From Halobacteriovorax sp. DA5 (lineage in GTDB: Bacteria > Bdellovibrionota > Bacteriovoracia > Bacteriovoracales > Bacteriovoracaceae), in the NCBI RefSeq assembly GCF_002903145.1, contig NZ_PPDJ01000003.1, positions 62,001-126,000 on the forward strand: a DNA stretch of 64,000 nt. The letters are read 5' to 3'. The notes beneath the pieces were generated by a model, which was given only the letters and a program-made list of their open reading frames with translations, did no database searches and was not told the origin of the DNA. The position numbers and the translations under genes were made by a program. Positions 44,875-53,365 of the stretch are shown here, piece by piece (positions within the stretch are counted from its first letter, which is position 1; every line of letters begins with the position of its first letter).

Positions 44875-46878
44875 TTAGTCTAACTCTTGGATATCTTCGA
44901 TTCGATCAATTCGATCATCAATTCTTAAGTCCTCATCTGTTCCTCTAATATAGCGGTTCAGGTACTCAAGTTGATTATAGATTTCTTGGTAATTATTAGT
45001 TCCGATTCTTAGGTCGACAAGAGTCTCAGAATCATCAGCAATATAAACATCAAGATAAAGATATTTTTCAATATTATCAACAGGTAGAAGCTCTACTAGA
45101 AGTTGCATAATATATTGCTCGTTATTTATATTTCTAAGTTTTGAAGTGAATTTATCGACCTTTTCATTATAAGGCATATCACTATGGATGATATCGTAGA
45201 AGAACTTAGCAAGTTTCTTTGTTTTTCTTTGGTATTCATCTTCCGGTACTTCATATGGACGCATTCTAGAGTCTTTGTCATGGCCTGATGTGCGAATAAC
45301 TCTTTTGCCTCTTAAGTGTTCAGCTAAGCGGTAGTGAAAATCTTCAAAGGAGATCTTGTTAAGATAAGAGAAGGCATCCTTCTTTAAAATCATTGTAAGT
45401 TTCGAATTAAAATTTACGTAACGCTTCTCTTTAGGGATTCGTGCGATAACGTCATCTCTTACTATCTCAGGAAGTATTCCACTAAGAATTCTTAAGTATC
45501 TTTTTTGCTCTAATCTTCTAAACTCGTTATCAACTCGATTAAAGTTCATTCCAACGTTTAAGAACTTGTGATCACTATGAGATGAAGTTAATCCAAAATA
45601 TGAAAGGATTTCTTTTTCTTTTGTATCAAAAATTTCAATAGAGATTTTTGATTCTTTCGTCTTTGTGTAGTTTGGGTAGTAGAAGGCGACAGTTGAGCCA
45701 TCAAGTTTTTCGAAATTAAAACGGTTATTAACGTAGTGGCTCTTTGCTCCAAGCTTTAGAATATCTAAGTTAAGCTGAATCCCTGAGGATTTAGATTTGT
45801 ATCTATTGTGTCCTTTAAAAACACGCTCTACTCTTGGAGAGTTCTGACCATTATCAATCTTAGCAATTCGATCAACATCCTCTAGGTTAACAACGTAGTA
45901 CTTATCTAAAAGATCAGAATTAAGTGATTCAGCAAGAAGCTTGGCTTCTTTAAATTTAAAGACATTGTTGAATAATTTATCATAAACCTTTCTAACCTCT
46001 TCATCTTTAAGGTTAAAAACATAGTCCGCAAGAATAATATTACCCTTAGTGCGAGAAGCATCTAGTTTAAACCAATCAAGCTTATACTTGTAATCGACGT
46101 CTTGACCCAAAATTTCAAAGCTAATAAGTTCTATCCCAAAACGGCTTCTAAAGCTTATTCCAGAAGTTTTCTTCTTTTGAGCAATGATTTTTACACGAAC
46201 TTTCTTATCATCAAGCTTGTATACCTGAATTAAGAAGTCTCCTGCCATCGTATAAAACCCAGTAAGACCTGTATTCATAAGTGGGATTGCATTGTTGTAA
46301 CTAAAGCCTGTCGTAATGGCCATTGAAGCAGGTATTGAAATAAAGTCACCTGGATTTAATTCATCAACATATTTAGAGCGAATTGGGATCTTAGCGACAT
46401 TAAATGGAAGGGCCTTCATTGCATCTGTTTTCTTTGCAAATTGTCTTGAAATGATTACTTCATTATTTCGATCGGCCTTTAAGAAAAATGGCGTTTGAAG
46501 CTCTGGGAAGAAGGCATTCTTTGTATCGTGCTGAATTCTAAAATTAAATTGATCACGGCGAGTATAGTTTCCTTGAATATAGGATTTTTCTACTTCGTAT
46601 TCGTACTTTCCTCTTAGAGAAAGGCCATCTGCGATATTGATTTTAAAAATATCAACATCAAAGCTGACTTTTAAACTGTTAAAAGCATCGATTAGCTTTC
46701 TATTGATATTTTCTTTCGAGAGGTGATCTCTTAGAAAGTACTTGAACTTCAAATAAGTACTTGGAGTACTATCTTGAGTTGTGGTTTCTACCACATTCTT
46801 GTCGTTAATAGGCGCCTGCTCGGCCGCAAAGCTGAGTGACGTAATCAGGATAATTATCAGTGTTTTGAACCTATTCAT
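44875..46878 (-). CDS. Large exported protein of unknown function, 667 aa
   Basis: Not recognised. The start at 46878 gives the signal peptide MNRFKTLIIILITSLSFA; the frame opens six codons earlier without benefit. The mature protein is beta-rich and highly charged with many aromatic residues. There is no Cys in the mature part, no lipobox and no C-terminal Phe of a standard barrel. The C-terminal 100 residues (IEKYLYLDVYIADDSETLVDL onward) end in an acidic stretch with alternating Asp and Arg. The composition fits a periplasmic or surface-associated protein. It is monocistronic, ending at the rluB terminator. Upstream is a 230-base AT-rich region with an inverted repeat at 46988-47008. Confidence 0.65.
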   Translation of the reverse strand: MNRFKTLIIILITSLSFAAEQAPINDKNVVETTTQDSTPSTYLKFKYFLRDHLSKENINRKLIDAFNSLKVSFDVDIFKINIADGLSLRGKYEYEVEKSYIQGNYTRRDQFNFRIQHDTKNAFFPELQTPFFLKADRNNEVIISRQFAKKTDAMKALPFNVAKIPIRSKYVDELNPGDFISIPASMAITTGFSYNNAIPLMNTGLTGFYTMAGDFLIQVYKLDDKKVRVKIIAQKKKTSGISFRSRFGIELISFEILGQDVDYKYKLDWFKLDASRTKGNIILADYVFNLKDEEVRKVYDKLFNNVFKFKEAKLLAESLNSDLLDKYYVVNLEDVDRIAKIDNGQNSPRVERVFKGHNRYKSKSSGIQLNLDILKLGAKSHYVNNRFNFEKLDGSTVAFYYPNYTKTKESKISIEIFDTKEKEILSYFGLTSSHSDHKFLNVGMNFNRVDNEFRRLEQKRYLRILSGILPEIVRDDVIARIPKEKRYVNFNSKLTMILKKDAFSYLNKISFEDFHYRLAEHLRGKRVIRTSGHDKDSRMRPYEVPEDEYQRKTKKLAKFFYDIIHSDMPYNEKVDKFTSKLRNINNEQYIMQLLVELLPVDNIEKYLYLDVYIADDSETLVDLRIGTNNYQEIYNQLEYLNRYIRGTDEDLRIDDRIDRIEDIQELD

Positions 46879-46987
46879 GTCTATGATTAATATCATAATA
46901 AATAGTTGGAAAATCGTTGAATGTAATAGTTATAAGTGTGAACAAAGTCTAAGCATATTTTATCGACTGATAGCTCATTATAAGGAG

Positions 46988-47008
46988 AAAGTTAACTCAG
47001 TTAACTTT
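46988..47008. repeat. Perfect inverted repeat between divergent genes
   Basis: AAAGTTAAC, TCA, GTTAACTTT (nine-base arms). It lies 110 bases upstream of the exported-protein gene and 93 before the sigma-28 promoter. With HpaI-like GTTAAC cores, it could be an operator. The rest of 46879-47100 shows no other clear element. Confidence 0.35.
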
Positions 47009-47100
47009 TAAGTGGCTAAATTGGCAAACACAGGAAATTATAGGCATTTTCTACAATAAATTCTCTTTGGGGAAATAATAAACTTTGACACAAATTGGCA

Positions 47101-47127
47101 TAAATTTAAATTAGTAAAAGCCGATAA
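47101..47127 (+). promoter_or_regulatory. Sigma-28 (FliA) promoter of the chemotaxis operon
   Basis: TAAATTTA (47101-47108), 11 bases, GCCGATAA (47120-47127): the -10 is a perfect match and the -35 keeps TAAA and TT. The predicted start near 47134 leaves a leader of about 125 bases before cheY. Confidence 0.8.
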
Positions 47128-47257
47128 CTAACTAGATATATTAAGTTTAAATAAGAGATCAAAACTTTTTTTATTTGCTGGGAAAAATAAGGTCGCTATT
47201 TGCGCTATTTACCTGGTGATATATTAGTTGAAGATTATTGAGTAGGAGAATGAGTAT

Positions 47258-47671
47258 ATGGAAGATCTTAAGAAGTTTTCTTTTTTAATTGTAGATGACA
47301 TGAGCACAATGAGAAAGATCGTAAAAAAGTTATTACGTGATTTAGGGGCCGATCGTTTTGTTGAGGCAGTTGATGGAAAAGATGCTCTTAAAAAAATTGT
47401 AGAGAATAAAGGTGGACCAAATGAGATATCTTTTATCATCTCTGACTGGAGTATGCCGAATGCTACTGGACTGGATCTGCTAAAAACAATTAGAGGCAGT
47501 GAAAACTTCAAAGAGATGCCATTCGTAATGGTTACAGCAGAGCAAGACGTTGCACAAATTCAAGAGGCAATTGCTAGTGATGTAGATGGTTATGTTATTA
47601 AACCATTCGATCAAGCATCATTTAAGAAGAGGTTGGCCCTGGCCATGAAGAAAAGGTTTCCACAAGGTTAA
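47258..47671 (+). CDS. cheY: Chemotaxis response regulator CheY
   Basis: Phosphorylated by CheA and binds the flagellar switch to change rotation, 137 residues. FLIVDDMSTMRKIVKKLLRDLG is a near-textbook CheY start with the acidic pair near residue 13. The phospho-acceptor Asp is in IISDWSMPN, Thr is in MVTAEQ, and Lys is in VIKPFD. AGGAG lies eight bases before the ATG. First gene of the sigma-28-driven operon. A second single receiver at 4.4 kb with the same type of promoter probably competes or cooperates with it. Confidence 0.95.
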   Translation: MEDLKKFSFLIVDDMSTMRKIVKKLLRDLGADRFVEAVDGKDALKKIVENKGGPNEISFIISDWSMPNATGLDLLKTIRGSENFKEMPFVMVTAEQDVAQIQEAIASDVDGYVIKPFDQASFKKRLALAMKKRFPQG

Positions 47672-47683
47672 TAGGAGGCTTTC

Positions 47684-48520
47684 ATGGGTATGGTAGAGAG
47701 AATTACTAAATCTCACTTCTCTGTTTTGGCCTTCTCAGGTGATATCGATCTAGATTGCGTTAAGTCTTTATCGATGATCTTTGATGCGATTCTAGAGGAC
47801 GAGAAGGATAAGCTAATTATTCTAGATTTTAAGAGTGTCGAATTTGTATCACCAAAAATTTATAATGAAATATTTAGGCTTTTTAAATCTGCAGAAGATA
47901 AATCAATTCTGATTTATACAATTAATGCGCGATCAAAATTAATTAGAGAACTTAAAAGTGATTATGCAGATGAACGTTTTAATTTCACAGATTCGATATC
48001 GAAAAGACTACAAGAGCTAAATCTTAAAAAGAAGAGAATTGAGCTTGATGTAAACTTTGTTAACCCATTTATTCAAGCAGCAATTGATACATTTGGGGTT
48101 CAGGCAAATTTAAAAGTATTACCGGGAAAAGTATCAAAAGCAAAAGATTTTGAAAGTTATGAGATTGGTTTAATTGGATCAATTGATGTTCAAAATGAGC
48201 AGTTTAATGGCAGGCTTTTAATTTGTTTTCCAGATATTGTTTTTATCAATATTTATAACCAAATATTCGGAGAAGATTACACTGAGCTTAATGAAGATGT
48301 GAAAGATGCAATTGCAGAATTTACAAATATTACATTAGGGCAGGCAAAGGCTACTTTAAATCAAAATAGAGGGATTGTTATTGACCGTGCAATTCCATCA
48401 GTTTTACTAAGAGAGAACTTTTCAGAAATTGAGCTAGGCAAATATGAGTCATTAATGATTCCACTAGCAACGAAACTGGGCTCTTTTTATATCTACATCC
48501 TATTGGGGGCAAACGAATAA
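47684..48520 (+). CDS. cheX: STAS-CheX fusion, likely CheY-phosphate phosphatase
   Basis: Two parts in 278 residues. Residues about 1-105 have STAS/anti-sigma-antagonist strand order (FSVLAFSGDIDLDCVKSL, KLIILDFKSVEFVSP), without the usual phosphorylatable Ser. About 118-278 match CheX: DVNFVNPFIQAAIDTFG and IAEFTNITLGQAKATL, which carries the catalytic Glu-x2-Asn used to dephosphorylate CheY. It would end the CheY signal, as no cheZ or cheC is in the operon. The STAS part could localise or regulate it (inference). AGGAGG lies five bases before the ATG, 12 bases after cheY. Confidence 0.85.
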   Translation: MGMVERITKSHFSVLAFSGDIDLDCVKSLSMIFDAILEDEKDKLIILDFKSVEFVSPKIYNEIFRLFKSAEDKSILIYTINARSKLIRELKSDYADERFNFTDSISKRLQELNLKKKRIELDVNFVNPFIQAAIDTFGVQANLKVLPGKVSKAKDFESYEIGLIGSIDVQNEQFNGRLLICFPDIVFINIYNQIFGEDYTELNEDVKDAIAEFTNITLGQAKATLNQNRGIVIDRAIPSVLLRENFSEIELGKYESLMIPLATKLGSFYIYILLGANE

Positions 48521-48541
48521 TTAGGTAGTTGGAAAAAACTG

Positions 48542-48559
48542 AACATGATCTTTGTCATG
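48542..48559. repeat. Inverted repeat before cheA
   Basis: ACATGA, TCTTTG, TCATGT: six-base arms in the 148-base gap between cheX and cheA. Further on, TAAT-N15-TCCGAATA (48606-48632) is only a weak sigma-28 resemblance, so an internal promoter for cheA is possible but unproven. Confidence 0.3.
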
Positions 48560-48668
48560 TAATTAAGATTGTTTATAGAAATTTATAGTAAGCCACTAAA
48601 AATACTAATTAAATAAAAATTTTGTCCGAATAATGAAGAGATATTAACACAAAAGACAAGATGTGATT

Positions 48669-50702
48669 ATGGATGAGTTTGAATTAGAATTAAAGATGGA
48701 TTTCCTTGAAGAGGCTGTTCAGCTTCTTGAAGATTGTGAAGAGTCTTTCCTAGAGCTAGAATCGGGTGTCGATAATACAGATGAGCATATCGATAAAATC
48801 TTTCGCCTTGCTCACAACCTTAAGGGTACATCAAGGGCCGTTGAGTTTAGTGATGTAGCTGAGTTTACGCATGAGATGGAAGAGCTGATCTTAAAAGTTA
48901 AGAAAGGCGAAGTCGATATTTGTGCTGATGTTATTGATGTATTCTTAAAATGTTCAGATCATTTAAATAATATGATCTCAACTCTAAGAGATGATATTGA
49001 AGCAAAGTTTAATTCTGATGAGATCATCCAACTTATTAAAGATGTTTCAAGTGCTGATGTTGAGCATAATGACCTGAGAATTTCAAATATTCCTGATGAA
49101 GCTGAATTTGAAGCGAGTGCGCAAGAAGAAGATGAAGATACTTATCATCAAGAAGTAGAAGAGGACTTTGAAGACGAAGAACTACAAGGAATTCTTGATA
49201 ACGAGGAACCTGTAAGCTTTGATGAAGAAGTTGTTGCGGATGCACGTCCGAGTCAATCAGATATGAGTGACCTCGATCGTCTATTATATGGTGAATCTTT
49301 TGATACAACAGAAGAAGTAAAGCCTGTTGAAGCACCTGTTTCAAGTACACCAAATGATCTAGATACTTTAATGAGCGAAACAGCTCCTAAAGATCCTGTC
49401 GTTGATAATGTTGTAAGTCTAGACTCTGCAGCGAAGAAGGAAGAGAAGAAACCATCTTCAGCTCCTGCTGCGAAAGTTCAGGCGGCAGCTCCAAAAAAGG
49501 CCGCAAAACCAGAAGAGACAATTCGTATTGGTATTAGTCGTGTAGAAAAACTTAACAACTATGTTGGAGAACTTGTAATTCTACAAACTGTTTTAAGTGA
49601 ATGTAACGATCTTGTTGCTGATGAGCACGTAAGAAAAAGTGTTAGTCACTTATCAAAAATTACAAAAGAAATTCAAGATATTTCAATGAAAATGAGAATG
49701 GTACCACTTAAAACAACATTCTCTAAATTACAACGTATTGTAAGAGATACATCAAAGGCATTAGGTAAGAAAGTTAATCTTACTATTGTTGGTGAAGAGA
49801 CGGAAGTTGATAAGAATATTCTAGAGCAACTTTCAGATCCATTAGTTCACATCGTTAGAAATGCAGTCGACCACGGGCTTGAAAAGAGTGTTGAAGATAG
49901 AAAAGCCGTTGGTAAGTCTGATGCTGGTGAAATTCAAATCAAAGCTTATCATGAAGGTAATAGTCTTGTGATTGAAGTTGTTGATGATGGAAAAGGGATT
50001 GACCCAGAGATTATTAAAAGTAAAGCAATTGAGAAAGGCGTTATTAAAAATGCAGATAAACTAAGTGATCAAGATGCGATTAACTTAATTTTTGCACCAG
50101 GTTTTTCAACTAAAGAAGCTGTAAGTGAAATTTCTGGACGTGGTGTAGGGATGGATGTTGTTAAAAAGAATATCCAAGATATCTCAGGGGCCGTTGAAGT
50201 TAAGTCTGAGGTCGGTTCTGGTTCTGCCTTTAGAATTAAGCTTCCATTAACAATGGCTATTATTGAAGGGATGGTTACACGAGTTAGTGAAGAAAACTAT
50301 GTTGTTCCATTGAACTTAATTCATGAGACTGTCTCTGTTACAGAAGAAAACTATAAGAAAGTTAATAATGTTGGAGGATGTATTGTGCTTAGAGGACAAG
50401 TACTGCCAGCATTTAGACTTAGTACACTTCTGAAACATAATGTGAAAGAGCCTTCAGTAAATGAGATTGCACTAGTTGTAAGAACTGAAGATATGGATTT
50501 TGCAATTGTTGTTGATGATGTTTTAAGACGTCAGCAAGTCGTTATTAAGAGTCTTGGAAATGATATCAAGAATACACAAGGTTTTATGGGAAGCTCTATT
50601 CTTGGTAATGGGCGTCCTGCTTTAATCTTAGACTTGAAAGAACTTGTTGTGAATAAAGTAAGTAAAACAAAAGGTCAGAGACCAGTAAGTAACGCAGCTT
50701 AA
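48669..50702 (+). CDS. cheA: Chemotaxis histidine kinase CheA
   Basis: Receptor-coupled kinase, 677 residues from the ATG at 48669 (a GTG two codons earlier is the other option). The phosphotransfer domain has the phospho-His in AHNLKGTSRAVEF near residue 49. An acidic linker (about 130-265) then runs into an Ala/Lys/Pro stretch. The dimerisation domain starts RIGISRVEKLNNYVGELV. The ATPase has the N-box HIVRNAVDHGLEK and GRGVGMDVV. A CheW-like domain closes the protein (about 535-677). The CheY-binding P2 region is replaced by low-complexity acidic sequence. It partners CheW and the two receptors in the same operon. Confidence 0.95.
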   Translation: MDEFELELKMDFLEEAVQLLEDCEESFLELESGVDNTDEHIDKIFRLAHNLKGTSRAVEFSDVAEFTHEMEELILKVKKGEVDICADVIDVFLKCSDHLNNMISTLRDDIEAKFNSDEIIQLIKDVSSADVEHNDLRISNIPDEAEFEASAQEEDEDTYHQEVEEDFEDEELQGILDNEEPVSFDEEVVADARPSQSDMSDLDRLLYGESFDTTEEVKPVEAPVSSTPNDLDTLMSETAPKDPVVDNVVSLDSAAKKEEKKPSSAPAAKVQAAAPKKAAKPEETIRIGISRVEKLNNYVGELVILQTVLSECNDLVADEHVRKSVSHLSKITKEIQDISMKMRMVPLKTTFSKLQRIVRDTSKALGKKVNLTIVGEETEVDKNILEQLSDPLVHIVRNAVDHGLEKSVEDRKAVGKSDAGEIQIKAYHEGNSLVIEVVDDGKGIDPEIIKSKAIEKGVIKNADKLSDQDAINLIFAPGFSTKEAVSEISGRGVGMDVVKKNIQDISGAVEVKSEVGSGSAFRIKLPLTMAIIEGMVTRVSEENYVVPLNLIHETVSVTEENYKKVNNVGGCIVLRGQVLPAFRLSTLLKHNVKEPSVNEIALVVRTEDMDFAIVVDDVLRRQQVVIKSLGNDIKNTQGFMGSSILGNGRPALILDLKELVVNKVSKTKGQRPVSNAA

Positions 50703-50729
50703 TATTATAACTTGAAGTGTGGGGAAAAT

Positions 50730-51197
50730 ATGGAAAATGAAACAACTGATGTAACAAAAAGGTACTTAGAATTTAAACTTGGGGATGAACACTATGCAAT
50801 CCCACTTCTACAAGTAAGAGAACTTATCTCTGTTCCTGAAACAACAAATGTACCATTTAGTCCTAGTTACTATGTCGGAATTATGAACTTACGTGGACAA
50901 GTAATTTCAATTATTGATCTACGCACGAGGCTGGGTGTTAAACCTGCTGAATCTAATGAAGAGGCCGTGATTATTGTTGAGTTTGGTCAGCTATGCTTAG
51001 GTATTGTTGTTGATAATATTTGCAAGGTTCTATCTGTTGATGAAGAACAGATTCAAGAAGTTGCTTCTGTAGAAACAAAGAAACGTGACCGCTTAAACAA
51101 GGTATATCGTCATAACGAATCTTTAATTCAATTAGTTGATCTTGAATCAATTTTGAATATCGATGAAATTAATGGCCTAGCTAAGAAAGCTGCATAA
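50730..51197 (+). CDS. cheW: Chemotaxis coupling protein CheW
   Basis: Bridges receptors and CheA, 155 residues. The ATG at 50730 has GGGGA just upstream; the longer frame from TTG at 50712 is unlikely. The fold is clear: YLEFKLGDEHYAIPLLQVREL at the start, YYVGIMNLRGQVISIIDLRTRLG near residue 55, and the ending LIQLVDLESIL. It follows cheA by 27 bases. It is the only cheW in the operon. Confidence 0.95.
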   Translation: MENETTDVTKRYLEFKLGDEHYAIPLLQVRELISVPETTNVPFSPSYYVGIMNLRGQVISIIDLRTRLGVKPAESNEEAVIIVEFGQLCLGIVVDNICKVLSVDEEQIQEVASVETKKRDRLNKVYRHNESLIQLVDLESILNIDEINGLAKKAA

Positions 51198-51230
51198 TTG
51201 GGGATGGTGTAGATACACCGGGAGAAAGTA

Positions 51231-53336
51231 ATGAAACAAACAAAACTGTCAATGAACAAAAAAACGATTCTGAGTTTTCTTGGTATCTTTGCAATGTTTG
51301 GAATTGGATTAGCTATCTCAATTTATTCTTACTATGGACTCGTTGAAAGCTTAAAGAATACTGTTCAAAATGACTTGAAAATGAAAGATTCGATGAGAAC
51401 TTTTGCAACAAATCTTGGAGAACAAATTTCACACGAGAAAGAGTTTATAATTTCACAAGATCCCGCTGGAGTTAAGCGTTTTCTTGAGCTAGCTAAAATA
51501 AACGAAGAAACTTATACCAATATGAAAAAAATAGATGTTGATTATTCTAATGAAATCATTTGGGATGAGCTTTATAAAGAGTTTAAAGAACACTCTAAGA
51601 ATTTTGGTAATACTCGCAGTACTTTAAAGATTGAAGGTGACTCAAAGAGTGGTCTTAGAGGTGAGCTTAGAAGTTACGCTCATGATATTGAAAAAAAGAT
51701 TAAGAAATACGATTTAAATCCAAGTTTCATGATTTCTCTTCTTAATCTTCGTCGCCACGAAAAAGATTTCCTTTTAAGAAGAACAAAGAGTTATGTAGAT
51801 AAAGCGAAAACTGAAAGTGAGAAAATTAAGAAGGAGCTAATTGCTCGAAAGTATAAGCAATATGTTTATAGTGATGTGAGTAAGTCTGTTAATGACTACA
51901 TTCGTACATTTGATAAATTATATTCAAATCAACTACTTTTAGAGAAATATAGTGCTATCGCAGTAAAAGGTACAAAGAATATTTTCGAAATCATTCAAAA
52001 AAATATTGAGTTGATTGATAGAAAAACTACTGAAAGAATTGAAGAAAGTACTGTCTTAGAGGATAAAATCAGCTTTTTTATTCCAATTCTTTTTGCTGTG
52101 ATTGCAGCCTTTGCGTATGGATTTCAGTATAATTTCTCAAAATCAATTAAGAAAATTATTGTACTTAGTGAGAGACTACGTGACTCGTCACAAGTTACTG
52201 AAAAGTCTTCAACTAATATGAGTATGGCATCAGCAAAAGTTTCTTCTTCAGTAACTCAACAAGCAAGTGCTATTCAAGAGACTGTTGCTACTCTTAATGA
52301 GATTACGGCCATGGTTAATAAAAGTGTTGAGAATGCAAAAGTTTCAAGCCAAAAGGCTGATGAATCACAACGTGTTGCTCTAGAAGGTAAGAAGGCCGTT
52401 AATGATATGGTTGAAGCTATTGGACAAATTAACGGTAATAACGAAGATATTATGAAAGAGATGAATCGTAATAATGAAGAGATTGTAAAGATCGTCGATG
52501 TTATTAATGAGATCTCTGAAAAAACAAAAGTAATCAACGATATCGTATTCCAGACAAAGCTATTATCTTTTAACGCTTCTGTAGAGGCAGCTCGAGCAGG
52601 CGAGCATGGGAAAGGTTTTGCTGTTGTTGCTGAAGAAGTTGGAAATCTTGCTCAGATGAGTGGTAACGCTGCTCTTGAAATTGAAGAACTACTTGGTGGC
52701 TCAATTAAGAAAGTACAATCAATTGTTGATGAAACACAAGTGAACGTTAAAAGACTTATTTCAGAAGCTCAAACAAGTATTACTAAAGGTGTTGATGTTT
52801 CTGAAAATTGTGGAAAAATTCTAGATAGTGTTGTTGATAATGTTGATGCCGTTACAAAAATGATGACGGAGATTTCAACAGCATCTCAAGAGCAAGCTGA
52901 GGGGATCAATAATATCTCAGATGCGATGAATGAACTTGATGAAGTAACTCATACTAACTCAAGTATTGCACAGGAAACTTCTGGTTTTGCAGAAAGCTTG
53001 TCTGAACAAACTTCAATCCTAAATGGAATTGTTGAAGAGTTAGAAAGTGAAGTATTAGGAAAAATTCAAAATTTATCGGCAGATAGAGATAGACTTGTTG
53101 ACTCAATTTCAAGCGCGCCAGTAGAAACTTATTCTGCACCAGAGCACAAAGTGGTTGAAGATTTTCCTGTCTTCGACTCGACTCCAGCACCACAAGTTGT
53201 TAAGGATAAGCCAGCAAAGTTCGTTGCAAAGAGTGCACCAGTCGTCGAGGATATGGGGTTTGATGACCCTGTTTTAGAAGTAGACTCTGATGAGTATCCA
53301 AGCGAAGACGACGCAAGATTTGATAAAGCAGTATAA
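51231..53336 (+). CDS. Methyl-accepting chemotaxis protein without HAMP domain
   Basis: Transmembrane chemoreceptor, 701 residues. TM1 is at about 13-34. A helical periplasmic sensor of about 250 residues resembles a four-helix bundle without a known ligand motif. TM2 is about 283-300 (FFIPILFAVIAAFAYGF). The signalling coiled coil begins only about 25 residues after TM2, too short for a HAMP domain. The tip is [20 protein letters not shown] then [19 protein letters not shown]. After the coil there is a tail of about 85 residues rich in Pro, Ala and Asp, without the NWETF-type CheR anchor. In the same operon as CheA and CheW. Confidence 0.92.
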   Translation: MKQTKLSMNKKTILSFLGIFAMFGIGLAISIYSYYGLVESLKNTVQNDLKMKDSMRTFATNLGEQISHEKEFIISQDPAGVKRFLELAKINEETYTNMKKIDVDYSNEIIWDELYKEFKEHSKNFGNTRSTLKIEGDSKSGLRGELRSYAHDIEKKIKKYDLNPSFMISLLNLRRHEKDFLLRRTKSYVDKAKTESEKIKKELIARKYKQYVYSDVSKSVNDYIRTFDKLYSNQLLLEKYSAIAVKGTKNIFEIIQKNIELIDRKTTERIEESTVLEDKISFFIPILFAVIAAFAYGFQYNFSKSIKKIIVLSERLRDSSQVTEKSSTNMSMASAKVSSSVTQQASAIQETVATLNEITAMVNKSVENAKVSSQKADESQRVALEGKKAVNDMVEAIGQINGNNEDIMKEMNRNNEEIVKIVDVINEISEKTKVINDIVFQTKLLSFNASVEAARAGEHGKGFAVVAEEVGNLAQMSGNAALEIEELLGGSIKKVQSIVDETQVNVKRLISEAQTSITKGVDVSENCGKILDSVVDNVDAVTKMMTEISTASQEQAEGINNISDAMNELDEVTHTNSSIAQETSGFAESLSEQTSILNGIVEELESEVLGKIQNLSADRDRLVDSISSAPVETYSAPEHKVVEDFPVFDSTPAPQVVKDKPAKFVAKSAPVVEDMGFDDPVLEVDSDEYPSEDDARFDKAV

Positions 53337-53365
53337 GATCAATAAGGAAATTGGGAAGAGATTGA

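Noticed and set aside
49036..49353. 105-codon frame opposite cheA
   Set aside because: It is the shadow of the acidic GAA/GAT-rich linker, giving a Leu/Gln-rich product with no ribosome site.
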